Shown: positions 33,254 to 41,746, counted from the stretch's first letter. The stretch is 64,000 bases of DNA from Streptomyces sp. NRRL F-2580 (GCF_000720115.1 NZ_JOIR01000012.1:1-64000); one strand, 5' to 3'. Translations and numbers: made by a program. The notes: generated by a model from the sequence alone, not told the origin.

Positions 33254-33265
33254 TACCGTCCGGTA
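33254..33265. promoter_or_regulatory. palindrome upstream of the alpha/beta hydrolase gene
   Basis: TACCG-TC-CGGTA is a perfect inverted repeat 65 bp from the hydrolase start, and another CTACCG half-site lies at 33241-33246. The form resembles TetR-family operators; no TetR gene is adjacent. Confidence 0.45.
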
Positions 33266-33369
33266 GCCCTTGACTACAAGCCTTCGGAGCGCACGAGAAC
33301 CACGAGAACATCCCGTGAACGGCTTGATGCGTATGCCCGATCTGCCCGGCAAAGGGATGAGCATTGGTC

Positions 33370-33398
33370 TTGACCAAGGGGGTGCACCGTCCTATCGT
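33370..33398 (+). promoter_or_regulatory. promoter of the GntR-family gene
   Basis: TTGACC (33370-33375), 17-base spacer, TATCGT (33393-33398), followed by an AT-rich leader of about 85 nt before the GTG at 33490. It is the best sigma-70-type promoter I see in the window. Confidence 0.65.
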
Positions 33399-33489
33399 CG
33401 CAGGGATAGTGCAGGAACCTTTAATAAACAAGGGCGCGGAACTGCCGCTGGAACACACGGCGAGTGCAGCGACGGCAGGAGGAGTCAGG

Positions 33490-34260
33490 GTGGGGACCAC
33501 GCAGCTCGAAACGGCGCCGGAGCCGAAGTACTGGCACCTCAAGACCGTCCTCAGCGAGGCGCTCGACCAGGACTTCGCCGTCGGCGAGGTCCTGCCCAAC
33601 GAGCGTGAACTCGCCGCCCGTTTCGGCGTCGCCCGTGCGACCCTGCGTCAGGCGCTGGAGCAGCTGGAGCTCGAAGGCCGGCTGCAGCGTCGCCGCGGAG
33701 TCGGCACCACCGTCGCCCCGCCGCGCGTGGGCGTGGCCGTCGGCACCGCGCGGCACAGCTGGCCCGGCGACGGCGCCGACGACTGGCAGCCGGTGGACGC
33801 GGCGGAGAGCCTGCCGCCCGCCGCGGTGCTCAAGCTCCTCGGTACCGGTGGGGACTTCGCCGCCGACCAGCCGGTGCACACGGTGCGCCGCACCAGGGTC
33901 ACGCAGGGCCAGGCCGTCGCCGCCGAGCTGCTCTACGTTCCGGCCGCCTCGGTGCCCGGACTCCCGGCGATCGAGGCTCCGTCCGGACCGGCCCGTGCCC
34001 GCGCCGTCCTGCGCGAGCTGCAGCGACTGGTCCTCGACGGCCAGGACCGCTCGGTGGAGCTCGGCTCCGCGCGCGCCGACGACGCCAAGGAACTGGACCG
34101 CCTGCCCGGCGCCCCGGTCCTCCTCGTCACCACCCGCTACTTCACCGCCGCGGGCACGGCCGCCGTCTCGGTGGCCACCTACCGCGCCGACACCTGCCGC
34201 CTCACCTTCGGCGACTCGGGCAACGTCGAGATCACCCACGAACCCCGCGTCGCCTCCTGA
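33490..34260 (+). CDS. GntR-family regulator with UTRA-like domain
   Basis: A 256-residue regulator. Winged HTH at about 15-75: HLKTVLSEALDQDFAVGEVLPNERELAARFGVARATLRQALEQLELEGRL with the RRRGVGTTV wing. The C-terminal part (TVRRTRVTQGQAVAAELLYVPAAS to the end) fits a UTRA ligand domain, typical of HutC/DasR-type repressors that sense sugar phosphates or other small metabolites. GTG at 33490 has GGAGGAG upstream; earlier in-frame starts lack a site and would use the leader. It is convergent with a ROK gene across a strong hairpin. Confidence 0.88.
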   Translation: MGTTQLETAPEPKYWHLKTVLSEALDQDFAVGEVLPNERELAARFGVARATLRQALEQLELEGRLQRRRGVGTTVAPPRVGVAVGTARHSWPGDGADDWQPVDAAESLPPAAVLKLLGTGGDFAADQPVHTVRRTRVTQGQAVAAELLYVPAASVPGLPAIEAPSGPARARAVLRELQRLVLDGQDRSVELGSARADDAKELDRLPGAPVLLVTTRYFTAAGTAAVSVATYRADTCRLTFGDSGNVEITHEPRVAS

Positions 34261-34271
34261 CACACGGCCTG

Positions 34272-34294
34272 GGCCGGGCCGTCACGGCCCGGCC
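34272..34294. terminator. bidirectional terminator between GntR and ROK genes
   Basis: GGCCGGGCCGT (34272-34282) and ACGGCCCGGCC (34284-34294) form an 11-bp arm pair around one base. In RNA the loop would open to about five bases. It is placed between two convergent genes. Confidence 0.75.
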
Positions 34295-34329
34295 GGCCCC
34301 GGAGTGACCGCGGGACGGCCGGTCAGCGG

Positions 34330-35484
34330 TCAGCGGCGGGCCGTGACCTTCTTCTCCACGGCGAAGAGCTCCTCCTCGACGTGGTCCAGCGCGAGCCGCA
34401 GGGCGCCCGTCGCCACCGCGGCCTCGCCGAGCAGGGACTGGGCCACCCGAGGCGGGCGCAGGCAGTAGCGCTCCAGCTCCCGGCGCAGGGGCTCCAGGAC
34501 CCCGTCGAGCCCGGCCGCCCAGCCGCCGACGACCACCAGCTCCGGATCCATCGCCAGGACCAGCGCCGCCACGTCGTGGACCAGCCGCTGCAGGAACCGC
34601 TCCACCGCGGCCACCGCACGCTCGTCGCCCCGCCCGGCCATCGCGAAGACCTCGGCGACGGCAGGCTCGTCCAGGGGGTGCAGCGGCTCGCCCGTGGTCG
34701 ACAGCAGCCGCTCGGGAGTGACCTCGCGGCCCAGCAGGTGCAGGGCGCCGATCTCACCGGCCGCCCCGCCGAAGCCCCGGTGCAGCCGGCCGCCGATCAG
34801 CGAGCCGGCGCCGGGACTGAGCCCGGCCATCACGAACACCATGTCGCCGGTGTCCCGCGCGGCGCCCTTCCAGTGCTCGGCGACCGCCGCCGCGTTGGCG
34901 TCGTTCTCCACCTGTACGGGGCAGCGGAACGAGCGGCGCAGCCGCTCCCCGAGCGGCAGCCCGGTCCAGCCGGGCAGCGCCGTGCCGAGGCGGACCGTGC
35001 CGTCCGCCTCCACGATCCCGGGGCTGCCGACCCCGACCGCCCGCAGGGAGTCCCGCGGGACGCCTGCGCGGCGCAGCAGATCGGCGACGGCCGCCCGCAC
35101 CCGCTCCAGCCGCTCGTCCGCGGACGCCTCCTCCGCGACGTCCTTGGTGCCGGCGCCGATGACGCGGCCGTCCAGCCCGGACAGCAGCACCGCGATCCGG
35201 TGCGAACCGATCTCGATGCCCAGCAGGTGTCCCGCCTCGGCCCGGAACCGGAACCGTCTGGCCGGCCGTCCCTGGCGTCGCGCGCCTTCCTCCGCTTCGG
35301 CCTCGACGACGAGCCCGGTCCCGATCAGCCCCTCCACGACACCTTCGACGGTCGGCCGGGAGAGCCCGGTCAGGCGTGTGAGGTCGGTGAGGGTCGGCGA
35401 TCCGGCCGTGCGCAGCGCGCGCAGCACGACGGCGGAATTGATCCGCCGGAGCAGAGAGGGGTCCCCGCCGGTCAGCTGCCCCAA
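34330..35484 (-). CDS. ROK-family transcriptional regulator
   Basis: A 384-residue protein with an N-terminal MarR-like winged HTH (LLRRINSAVVLRALRTAGSPTLTDLTRLTGLSRPTVEGVVEGL; residues about 10-55) and a ROK sugar-kinase-like domain (LLGIEIGSHRIAVLLSGLDG, GVGSPGIVEADGTV, VENDANAAAVAEHW). The ROK zinc motif CxCGxxGC is absent and the ExGH motif has become EIGALHLL, so sugar phosphorylation is unlikely and a pure sensor role is probable. Members repress carbohydrate genes. No sugar operon adjoins it, so its targets are elsewhere or it controls itself. Confidence 0.9.
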   Translation of the reverse strand: MGQLTGGDPSLLRRINSAVVLRALRTAGSPTLTDLTRLTGLSRPTVEGVVEGLIGTGLVVEAEAEEGARRQGRPARRFRFRAEAGHLLGIEIGSHRIAVLLSGLDGRVIGAGTKDVAEEASADERLERVRAAVADLLRRAGVPRDSLRAVGVGSPGIVEADGTVRLGTALPGWTGLPLGERLRRSFRCPVQVENDANAAAVAEHWKGAARDTGDMVFVMAGLSPGAGSLIGGRLHRGFGGAAGEIGALHLLGREVTPERLLSTTGEPLHPLDEPAVAEVFAMAGRGDERAVAAVERFLQRLVHDVAALVLAMDPELVVVGGWAAGLDGVLEPLRRELERYCLRPPRVAQSLLGEAAVATGALRLALDHVEEELFAVEKKVTARR

Positions 35485-35583
35485 CGTGTGTCCTCCCAGC
35501 TAGCGAGCTTGTCAGCCGGATCGTACTGCGCCCCCGGTGCGGCGGCGAGAAGCGGCCCCCCATCGGCCGGAATCAGCTCTTCC

Positions 35584-36234
35584 TCAGGCCGGTGAGACGA
35601 ACCCCGACTCGTACGCCATGATCACGGCCTGGGTGCGGTCCCGCGCCCCCAGTTTTGCCAGGATCGCGCTGACGTGGGACTTGACCGTCTCCGTGCCGAT
35701 GATCAGGTCGGCCGCGATCTCCACGTTGGTGAGCCCCCGCGCCATGAGCCGCAGCACCGCCTCCTCCCGCTCGGTCAGCGCGGCCCGCTCCAGCACCGCC
35801 CGGGCCTTCCGGTTCCCGTACTCCGCGGCCAGCGCCCGCACCGCCGCCGGGAAGAGCAGCGTCTCGCCCTCCGCCACCAGCCGCACCGCGTGCACGATCT
35901 CCGAAGGCCGGGCCCGCTTCAGCAGGAACCCGTCGGCTCCGGCCCGCAACGCCTGGTAGACGTACTCGTCGTTCTCGAAGGTGGTGACCACGAGGATCTT
36001 CGGCGGGGAGTCCACCGACTTCAGGACCGCCCGGGTCGCCTCGATCCCGTCGAGCAGCGGCATCCGCACGTCCATCGCCACCACGTCCGGCCTGAGCTGG
36101 CGGACGAGCGGGACCACGGAGGCCCCGTCCGCGGCCTCACCCACCACCTCGATGTCGGGCTGGGAGTCAAGGACTGCGCGCAGACCCGCGCGCACGAGGG
36201 GTTCGTCGTCGACGAGCAGTACGGTAACCGGCAT
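35584..36234 (-). CDS. NarL/LuxR-type response regulator
   Basis: A 216-residue response regulator. The receiver shows the acidic pair in LLVDDEPL (Asp9, Asp10), the phospho-acceptor Asp55 in VVAMDVRMPLLDG, Thr in ILVVTTFENDEY and Lys in FLLKRARP. The LuxR HTH is LTEREEAVLRLMARGLTNVEIAADLIIGTETVKSHVSAILAKLG. It is encoded four bases after its histidine kinase, in one operon, and is a candidate to bind the 22-bp palindrome between the kinase gene and the ABC transporter. Confidence 0.95.
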   Translation of the reverse strand: MPVTVLLVDDEPLVRAGLRAVLDSQPDIEVVGEAADGASVVPLVRQLRPDVVAMDVRMPLLDGIEATRAVLKSVDSPPKILVVTTFENDEYVYQALRAGADGFLLKRARPSEIVHAVRLVAEGETLLFPAAVRALAAEYGNRKARAVLERAALTEREEAVLRLMARGLTNVEIAADLIIGTETVKSHVSAILAKLGARDRTQAVIMAYESGFVSPA

Positions 36235-36238
36235 CCGG

Positions 36239-37414
36239 TCAGCGTATTCGCTCCAGTGGAAGCCGGGCGCGCACCCTCCAACTGCCCTCGTACGGACCGG
36301 TCTCGGCCTCCCCGCCGAGCAGCGCGGCCCGCTCCCGCATCCCGCGCAGCCCGCTTCCGCTGCCCTGTGTCAGGGCCGGCCCCGCCGGCAGCGGGTTCGA
36401 CACCTCCAGGTCCAGCCGGCCCCCGGCCATCTCGATCCTCACCCGGACGGGCACCGGCCCGCAGTGCCGCAGCACGTTCGTGAGCGCCTCCTGAAGGATC
36501 CGGTACCCCTCCCGGGTGACCGGCCCCGGCAACTTGTCGAGCGGGCCGGTCAGTTGTGCGTCCACCGCCGCCCCGGAGGCCCGGGCCGACTCCAGCAGCC
36601 GGTCCGCCTCCACGAGCGTCGGCCGCTGCGACGGTTGCTGCCCGGACTCCCTCAGGACGCCCAGGACCCGTTCCAGATCCTCCAGCGCGGCCCGGCCCGT
36701 CTCCTCGATCGCGCACAGCGCCCGGTCCGTGAACTCCGGGTCGCCGGCGGCCCGGGCGGCCCCCGCCTGCACCACCGCCACCGTCAGCGCGTGCCCGATG
36801 GAGTCGTGCAGTTCGCGGGCGATCCGGTTCCGCTCCAGCAGCTGTTCGGTCCGGACCTCCAGCGCGGTGAGCCGCTCGGCCGCCGAAGGCCCCAGCAGCC
36901 GCTGGGCGATCGCGGTGATCAGCTCCCCGAGCAGCACCACTATGGCGATGAGCAGGACCAGCGGCACCGGCACCAGCAGCGCGGCGGCCCACCGCGGGGG
37001 CGCGAAGGGAAGCATGAGGTCCCCACCCAGCGGATGCCCTATCGCGATCGAGACCAGCTCGACCGTCATGGCCGGGAGCCACACCGTCGGGACCCAGGCG
37101 CCCGCCGCGAGGACGAGCCGCACCTCGAGCCACACCAGGGTCCGCCACCGGTCGTTCCACCGCTTGGAGGGGACCGCGCTGATGGTGCTCTCCGAGCGGT
37201 CCCAGTCGTGCGGCGTCAGCAGGAACCGCGCCTGCAGCCCCTCGACCAGCCGCACCCAGGGGACCAGACCGAGCGGTACCGCGATGAGCAGCGGAACCCA
37301 CGGCATCTCGGGCCCTATGAACATCCAGAGGGCCACCAGCAGGATGGGCACGCAGAGGTGCAACCAGCGTGAGTAGGTCACCGGTTGGAGCGCGGCACGG
37401 AGCAGTCGGTACAT
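36239..37414 (-). CDS. histidine kinase (NarX/DesK type)
   Basis: A 391-residue sensor kinase. Four to five hydrophobic segments lie between residues 15 and 170, with no large extracytoplasmic loop, suggesting sensing within the membrane. The HisKA_3 dimerisation helix has His203 in IARELHDSIGHAL, and the HATPase domain shows ILQEALTNVLRHCG and GSGLRGMRERAALLGG. ATG at 37414 (MYRLLRAALQ) is chosen because upstream frame extensions run into the palindromic control region and the opposite gene. It pairs with the response regulator four bases downstream and is divergent from the ABC transporter pair. Intramembrane-sensing kinases next to ABC exporters often respond to envelope-active compounds. 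Confidence 0.92.
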   Translation of the reverse strand: MYRLLRAALQPVTYSRWLHLCVPILLVALWMFIGPEMPWVPLLIAVPLGLVPWVRLVEGLQARFLLTPHDWDRSESTISAVPSKRWNDRWRTLVWLEVRLVLAAGAWVPTVWLPAMTVELVSIAIGHPLGGDLMLPFAPPRWAAALLVPVPLVLLIAIVVLLGELITAIAQRLLGPSAAERLTALEVRTEQLLERNRIARELHDSIGHALTVAVVQAGAARAAGDPEFTDRALCAIEETGRAALEDLERVLGVLRESGQQPSQRPTLVEADRLLESARASGAAVDAQLTGPLDKLPGPVTREGYRILQEALTNVLRHCGPVPVRVRIEMAGGRLDLEVSNPLPAGPALTQGSGSGLRGMRERAALLGGEAETGPYEGSWRVRARLPLERIR

Positions 37415-37446
37415 GCACTCATCGTGACAGTCGGCGGCCGGCAGGC

Positions 37447-37468
37447 GTCTCCCCCACGTGGGGGAGAC
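37447..37468. promoter_or_regulatory. perfect 22-bp palindrome between kinase and ABC transporter genes
   Basis: GTCTCCCCCAC is followed directly by its reverse complement GTGGGGGAGAC. It lies 33 bp from the kinase start and 55 bp from the ATPase start. A further half-site with TGGGGGAGG follows at about 37480-37490. It is the likely operator for the adjoining response regulator. Confidence 0.75.
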
Positions 37469-37522
37469 GGCACCCTCGCATGGGGGAGGGAGGGGAGTGG
37501 GGCCGGCGGCGAGTCTTGAGCC

Positions 37523-38434
37523 ATGAACAGCATCGAGATCCGAGAACTCACCAAGGCATACGGCACCCACCGTGCGGTGGACGGCCTCACCTTCGATGTC
37601 CTGCCCGGACGGGTCACCGGCTTCCTCGGCCCCAACGGCGCCGGCAAGTCCACCACGATGCGCCTGCTGCTGGGCCTGGACCGGGCCACGTCCGGTACGG
37701 CCACGATCGGCGGGCAGCGCTTCACCGACTTCCCCGACCCGCTGCACCGGGTCGGCGCGCTGCTGGACGCCCAGGCGGCCCACGGCGGGCGCACCGCCCG
37801 GGACCACCTGCGTTTCCTCGCGGCGGCCGACCGGATCCCGATGCGCAGGGTGGAGGAGGTCCTGGAGCAGGCCGGGATAGCCTCCGTGGCCAGGCGGAGG
37901 ATCAAGTCCTTCTCGCTCGGCATGCGCCAGCGCCTGGGCATAGCCGCGGCGCTGCTGGGCGACCCCGGGGTGCTGCTGCTGGACGAGCCGACCAACGGCC
38001 TCGACCCCGAAGGCATCATCTGGATCCGCGAGCTGATGCGCGGTCTCGCCGCCGAGGGACGCACCGTCCTCGTCTCCAGCCATCTGATGTCGGAGACCTC
38101 GGCGCTCGCCGACCACCTGGTCGTGCTCGGCAACGGCAGGCTGCTGGCCGACACCTCGATGGAGGAGTTCATCGACGCCCGCAGTACCCCGCGGGTGCGC
38201 CTGCGCACCTCCGACCCGGTTCGGCTGCGGGCCGCGCTGGCCCGGGACGGCTTCGAGCTGGTGACCGCGGACGACGGGCGGTGGACCGTCGAGGGCATAC
38301 AGGCCGATCAGGTCGGCAGCCTGGCCGCCCGAGAGGGCGTGCCCGTGCTGGAACTCGCCGACGACAGGGCCTCGCTGGAGCAGGCCTACCTGGATCTCAC
38401 CGCCGATCACGCCCAGTTCACCGCAACCCGCTGA
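37523..38434 (+). CDS. ABC transporter ATP-binding protein
   Basis: A 303-residue ATPase of the drug/lipid exporter (DrrA/BcrA-like) class. Walker A is GPNGAGKST (36-44); the signature is SLGMRQRLGIA in place of LSGGQ, as is usual in this class; Walker B is VLLLDEPTNGLDPEG; the switch His lies in VLVSSHLMSE. The last 80 residues form a DrrA-type C-terminal domain. It is 32 bp ahead of its permease and divergent from the two-component system, a layout typical of a bacitracin- or antibiotic-responsive efflux module. Confidence 0.93.
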   Translation: MNSIEIRELTKAYGTHRAVDGLTFDVLPGRVTGFLGPNGAGKSTTMRLLLGLDRATSGTATIGGQRFTDFPDPLHRVGALLDAQAAHGGRTARDHLRFLAAADRIPMRRVEEVLEQAGIASVARRRIKSFSLGMRQRLGIAAALLGDPGVLLLDEPTNGLDPEGIIWIRELMRGLAAEGRTVLVSSHLMSETSALADHLVVLGNGRLLADTSMEEFIDARSTPRVRLRTSDPVRLRAALARDGFELVTADDGRWTVEGIQADQVGSLAAREGVPVLELADDRASLEQAYLDLTADHAQFTATR

Positions 38435-38466
38435 TCTTCCCCTCTTCCCCACTCAGGAGGTTCGCC

Positions 38467-39216
38467 ATGAGCGCTGCTCTGCCCACCCTGCCCGTCCTGC
38501 ACTCGGAATGGATCAAGCTGCGGTCCCTCCGCGGCACCATAGGCGCCTACATCACCGTCTTCGTCGCCACCGCCGGGATCCAGGCGCTCACCGCCGCGGC
38601 GATAGGCCAGTCCGAAGAGGGCAGCATGGGTGACGACAGGCTCCTCGCGGCTTACTACGGACTCAACTTCGGCCAGATAGCGGCGATGGCCTTCGGAGCG
38701 AACGCGCTGTCCGCCGAGTTCCACAACGGAGCTCTGCGCACCTCGCTGGCCGCCGTGCCGAACCGCACCCGCTTCTACCTGTCGAAGATGGCCATGGTGG
38801 GGGTACTCGCCTTCGTGATGGGGGAGGTCACCGCCCTCGTCACCTTCGTCGCCGGCCAGTCGTTCATGGGGCCGTACGCCATGGAGCTGGGTGACCCGGG
38901 CACCGTCCGGTCCGTGTTCGGCTGCGGGATGTACCTGGCGCTGATGACGCTGTTCGCGGCGGGACTGACGGCCGTCCTGCGGAGCGCGGCGGCCGTGTTG
39001 AGCCTGCTCATACCCTTCGTGCTGCTGGTGTCCTTCGTCATCGGAGCGAGTGCCGAGGGCGCGGCCCAGCTCCTGCCGGACCGGGCCGGGCAGATGATGA
39101 TGCGGATGGAGGCCGGTGACCTCGTCGGACCCTGGACGGGACTCGGTGTGATGGCGCTGTGGGCGGCCGTCGCGGTCATCGGCGGGTGGGTCTCGGTGCG
39201 GCGCCGGGACGCGTGA
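38467..39216 (+). CDS. ABC transporter permease (ABC-2 type)
   Basis: A 249-residue membrane protein with six predicted helices, beginning LPVLHSEWIKLRSLRGTIGAYITVFVATAG, the typical start of Streptomyces ABC-2 permeases. Later helices are KMAMVGVLAFVMGEVTALVTF, LALMTLFAAGLTAVL and LLIPFVLLVSFVIGAS. A loop before helix 3 has SAEFHNGALRTSLAAVPNR. It forms a transporter with the preceding ATPase, probably as a dimer. ATG at 38467 follows CAGGAGG by six bases. Confidence 0.92.
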   Translation: MSAALPTLPVLHSEWIKLRSLRGTIGAYITVFVATAGIQALTAAAIGQSEEGSMGDDRLLAAYYGLNFGQIAAMAFGANALSAEFHNGALRTSLAAVPNRTRFYLSKMAMVGVLAFVMGEVTALVTFVAGQSFMGPYAMELGDPGTVRSVFGCGMYLALMTLFAAGLTAVLRSAAAVLSLLIPFVLLVSFVIGASAEGAAQLLPDRAGQMMMRMEAGDLVGPWTGLGVMALWAAVAVIGGWVSVRRRDA

Positions 39217-39256
39217 CGACGGGCCAGTTGTCAGTGGTGGTCGGGATACTGACGGT

Positions 39257-39694
39257 ATGACCACGGCAGAGCATCTCGACATGATCGACCGGCTCCGGGT
39301 GCGGGAGTTCCCCACCGAGCCGGTCTGGTCCGGCGGGCAGAGCAGCGGCCCGGGTTACCACCTCGTCCGGGTCGGCCGGACCGCGGACTTCTGGGAGGAC
39401 GGCGGCGCGGGCCGGACCGAGGCGACCGACCAGATCAACGCCGAGTACGGGGCGCTCACCCGGTCGCTCTCCGACCGGTGGGGAGACCCGCAGGTCTTCA
39501 GCCTCGGATCGCTGCTGGAAAGGGCGCTCGACGGGGAGGAGATACCGGAGCCGTGGGACGAGCTGAGCGACAGCACCGACCACGTGCACCTGTGGCGGGC
39601 CGGCGAGCAGTGGCTGGTGGCCTACGTGGCGCAGGGGGCCGAGGGGGACCCCTACCTGCTGATGGCAGGGGTCACCGTGATCGACCCGCCCTAG
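39257..39694 (+). CDS. conserved hypothetical protein (145 aa)
   Basis: A 145-residue acidic protein beginning MTTAEHLDMIDRLRVREFP. It is rich in Trp (VWSGGQ, DFWEDG, EPWDEL, LWRAGEQW) and has alternating strand-like segments ending QWLVAYVAQGAEGDPYLLMAGVTVI. There is no signal peptide, membrane helix or cysteine. I do not recognise a named domain; the pattern resembles small immunity-like or SMI1-type cytoplasmic proteins only superficially. It stands alone after the ABC permease (40 bp) and overlaps the end of the mug gene by four bases. Confidence 0.75.
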   Translation: MTTAEHLDMIDRLRVREFPTEPVWSGGQSSGPGYHLVRVGRTADFWEDGGAGRTEATDQINAEYGALTRSLSDRWGDPQVFSLGSLLERALDGEEIPEPWDELSDSTDHVHLWRAGEQWLVAYVAQGAEGDPYLLMAGVTVIDPP

Positions 39695-40197
39695 CGCTCG
39701 GGGAGCTCGGGGGTCTCGGCGGCGGCGCGGAGGCGGGCGTACTCCTGGGCCATGGACTCGGCGGTCCAGTGGGCGTTGAGGCCGCTCGGGTTGGGGAGGG
39801 CCCAGATGCGGGTGGAGCCGATGGTCCGTTCCTGGGGGCCGATCTGCGCCTTCCGCTCGCCGAAGGCGGTGCGGTAGGCCGTCACTCCTACCACCGCCAG
39901 CCACTGGGGGCGCAGGAGTTCCACCTTGGCCGTCAGGATGCGGCCGCCCTCGCGGAACTCCTCGGCGCTCAGTTCGTCCGCGCGGGCGGTGGCCCGGGCC
40001 ACGACGTTGGTGATGCCGAGGCGGTAGGTGAGGAGTTCCTCCTGTTCCGCCGGGGCCAGTCGGCGGGGGGTGAAGCCCGAGAGGTGCAGGACCGGCCAGA
40101 ACCGGTTGCCGGGGCGGGCGAAGTGGTGGCCCGTCGCGGCGGAGAGGAGCCCGGGGTTGATCCCGCAGAACAACACACGCAGACCGCCCGCGACCAC
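39691..40197 (-). CDS. mug: G/U mismatch-specific DNA glycosylase (Mug/TDG)
   Basis: A uracil-DNA-glycosylase-superfamily protein. It shows the catalytic motif FCGINPGLLSA (Asn attack on water), HHFARPGNRFWPVLH, and the DNA-intercalating loop LPNPSGLNAHW. It removes uracil or ethenocytosine opposite G. From GTG at 40197 it has 168 residues. The in-frame upstream codons read LTPEELTAARDRVLPD, which looks like the normal family N-terminus, so translation may really begin at a CTG at 40245-40243 that overlaps the purB stop as CTGA (184 residues). I list the conservative start. Confidence 0.9.
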   Translation of the reverse strand: MVAGGLRVLFCGINPGLLSAATGHHFARPGNRFWPVLHLSGFTPRRLAPAEQEELLTYRLGITNVVARATARADELSAEEFREGGRILTAKVELLRPQWLAVVGVTAYRTAFGERKAQIGPQERTIGSTRIWALPNPSGLNAHWTAESMAQEYARLRAAAETPELPER

Positions 40198-40241
40198 GTC
40201 CGGGAGGACGCGGTCGCGGGCGGCGGTCAGCTCTTCGGGGG

Positions 40242-41675
40242 TCAGAGGATCGACCCCGGCGCGTACCCGGCGGCCTCCGGGTGCTGCTTGGCGATCGCCT
40301 CGATCCGGGAGACCACGGTCGCGACCTGGTCGCCCGCGGCGCCCGTGAAGGACAGCTTGTCGGCCATGAGGGCGTCGAGCTGGGCCCGGTCCAGGGGCAT
40401 CCGCTCGTCGGCGGCCAGCTTGTCCAGCAGCTCATTGCGCTCGGCGCCCTGCTCGCGCATGGCGAGCGCGGAGGCCACCGCGTGCTCCTTGATGACCTCG
40501 TGGGCGGCCTCGCGGCCGACGCCGGCCCGCACCGCGCCCATCAGGACCTTGGTGGTCGCGAGGAAGGGCAGGTAGCGGTCCAGCTCGCGGGCGACGACGG
40601 CCGGGAAGGCGCCGAACTCGTCGAGGACCGTCAGGAAGGTCTCCAGCAGGCCGTCGAAGGCGAAGAACGCGTCCGGCAGGGCGACCCGGCGGACCACGGA
40701 GCAGGAGACGTCGCCCTCGTTCCACTGGTCGCCGGCCAGCTCGCCGGTCATCGAGGCGTAGCCGCGCAGGATGACCATCAGGCCGTTCACGCGCTCGCAG
40801 GAGCGGGTGTTCATCTTGTGCGGCATCGCGGAGGAGCCGACCTGGCCGGGCTTGAAGCCCTCGGTGACCAGCTCGTGGCCGGCCATCAGGCGGATCGTCT
40901 TGGCGATCGACGAAGGGGCGGCGGCCAGCTGCACGAGCGCGGTGACGACGTCGTAGTCGAGCGAGCGCGGGTAGACCTGGCCGACCGAGGTGAAGGCCTG
41001 GGCGAAGCCGAGGTGGGCGGCGATCCGCTGCTCCAGGTCGGCGAGCTTGGCGGCGTCGCCGCCGAGCAGGTCGAGCATGTCCTGGGCGGTGCCCACCGGG
41101 CCCTTGATCCCGCGCAGCGGGTAGCGGCCGAGGAGGTTCTCCAGGCGGTCGTAGGCGACGAGCAGCTCGTCGGCTGCGGTGGCGAAGCGCTTGCCCAGGG
41201 TGGTGGCCTGCGCGGCCACGTTGTGGGAGCGGCCGGCCATGACCAGCTCGGCGTGCTCGGCGGCCAGCTTGCCGAGGCGGGCGAGGACCGCCACCGTGCG
41301 GTCGCGGGCCAGCTCCAGCGAGAGCCGGATCTGCAGCTGCTCGACGTTCTCGGTGAGGTCGCGCGAGGTCATGCCCTTGTGGACGTGCTCGTGACCGGCG
41401 AGGGCGTTGAACTCCTCGATGCGGGCCTTCACGTCGTGCCGGGTGACCTTCTCGCGCTCGGCGATGGAGGCGAGGTCGACGGTCTCCAGGACGCGCTCGT
41501 AGTCGGCGAGGGCCGCGTCCGGGACCTCGATACCGAGGTCCTTCTGGGCGCGCAGCACGGCGAGCCACAGCCGCCGCTCCAGCGTCACCTTGTACTCGGG
41601 GGACCACAGGACGGCGAGCTCCGCGGAGGCGTAGCGGCCGGCCAGGACATTGGGGATGCGGGGCTTGGCAGTCAC
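40242..41675 (-). CDS. purB: adenylosuccinate lyase
   Basis: A 477-residue enzyme of purine synthesis that splits fumarate from SAICAR and adenylosuccinate. The fumarase/aspartase signature is GQVGSSAMPHKMNTRSCERV; HVHKGMTSRDLTENVEQLQ and AGRSHNVAAQATTLGKR carry the catalytic His and substrate-binding residues. The length is normal for the actinobacterial type. The GTG at 41675 (VTAKPRIPNVLAGRYAS) has no ribosome site, but a TAGAAT box lies eight bases upstream, so it may be leaderless. mug follows, probably coupled. Confidence 0.96.
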   Translation of the reverse strand: MTAKPRIPNVLAGRYASAELAVLWSPEYKVTLERRLWLAVLRAQKDLGIEVPDAALADYERVLETVDLASIAEREKVTRHDVKARIEEFNALAGHEHVHKGMTSRDLTENVEQLQIRLSLELARDRTVAVLARLGKLAAEHAELVMAGRSHNVAAQATTLGKRFATAADELLVAYDRLENLLGRYPLRGIKGPVGTAQDMLDLLGGDAAKLADLEQRIAAHLGFAQAFTSVGQVYPRSLDYDVVTALVQLAAAPSSIAKTIRLMAGHELVTEGFKPGQVGSSAMPHKMNTRSCERVNGLMVILRGYASMTGELAGDQWNEGDVSCSVVRRVALPDAFFAFDGLLETFLTVLDEFGAFPAVVARELDRYLPFLATTKVLMGAVRAGVGREAAHEVIKEHAVASALAMREQGAERNELLDKLAADERMPLDRAQLDALMADKLSFTGAAGDQVATVVSRIEAIAKQHPEAAGYAPGSIL

Positions 41676-41746
41676 GTGGAAGGATTCTACTTGGGCTGCC
41701 GCTGTGCGTTTACGCAGGTAGGGCCACCGCTCGCGATTGTGGCTTG

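Noticed and set aside
37415..38452. N-terminal extension of the histidine kinase by about 340 codons
   Set aside because: It would be antisense to the ABC ATPase and has no domain; ATG at 37414 fits the family.
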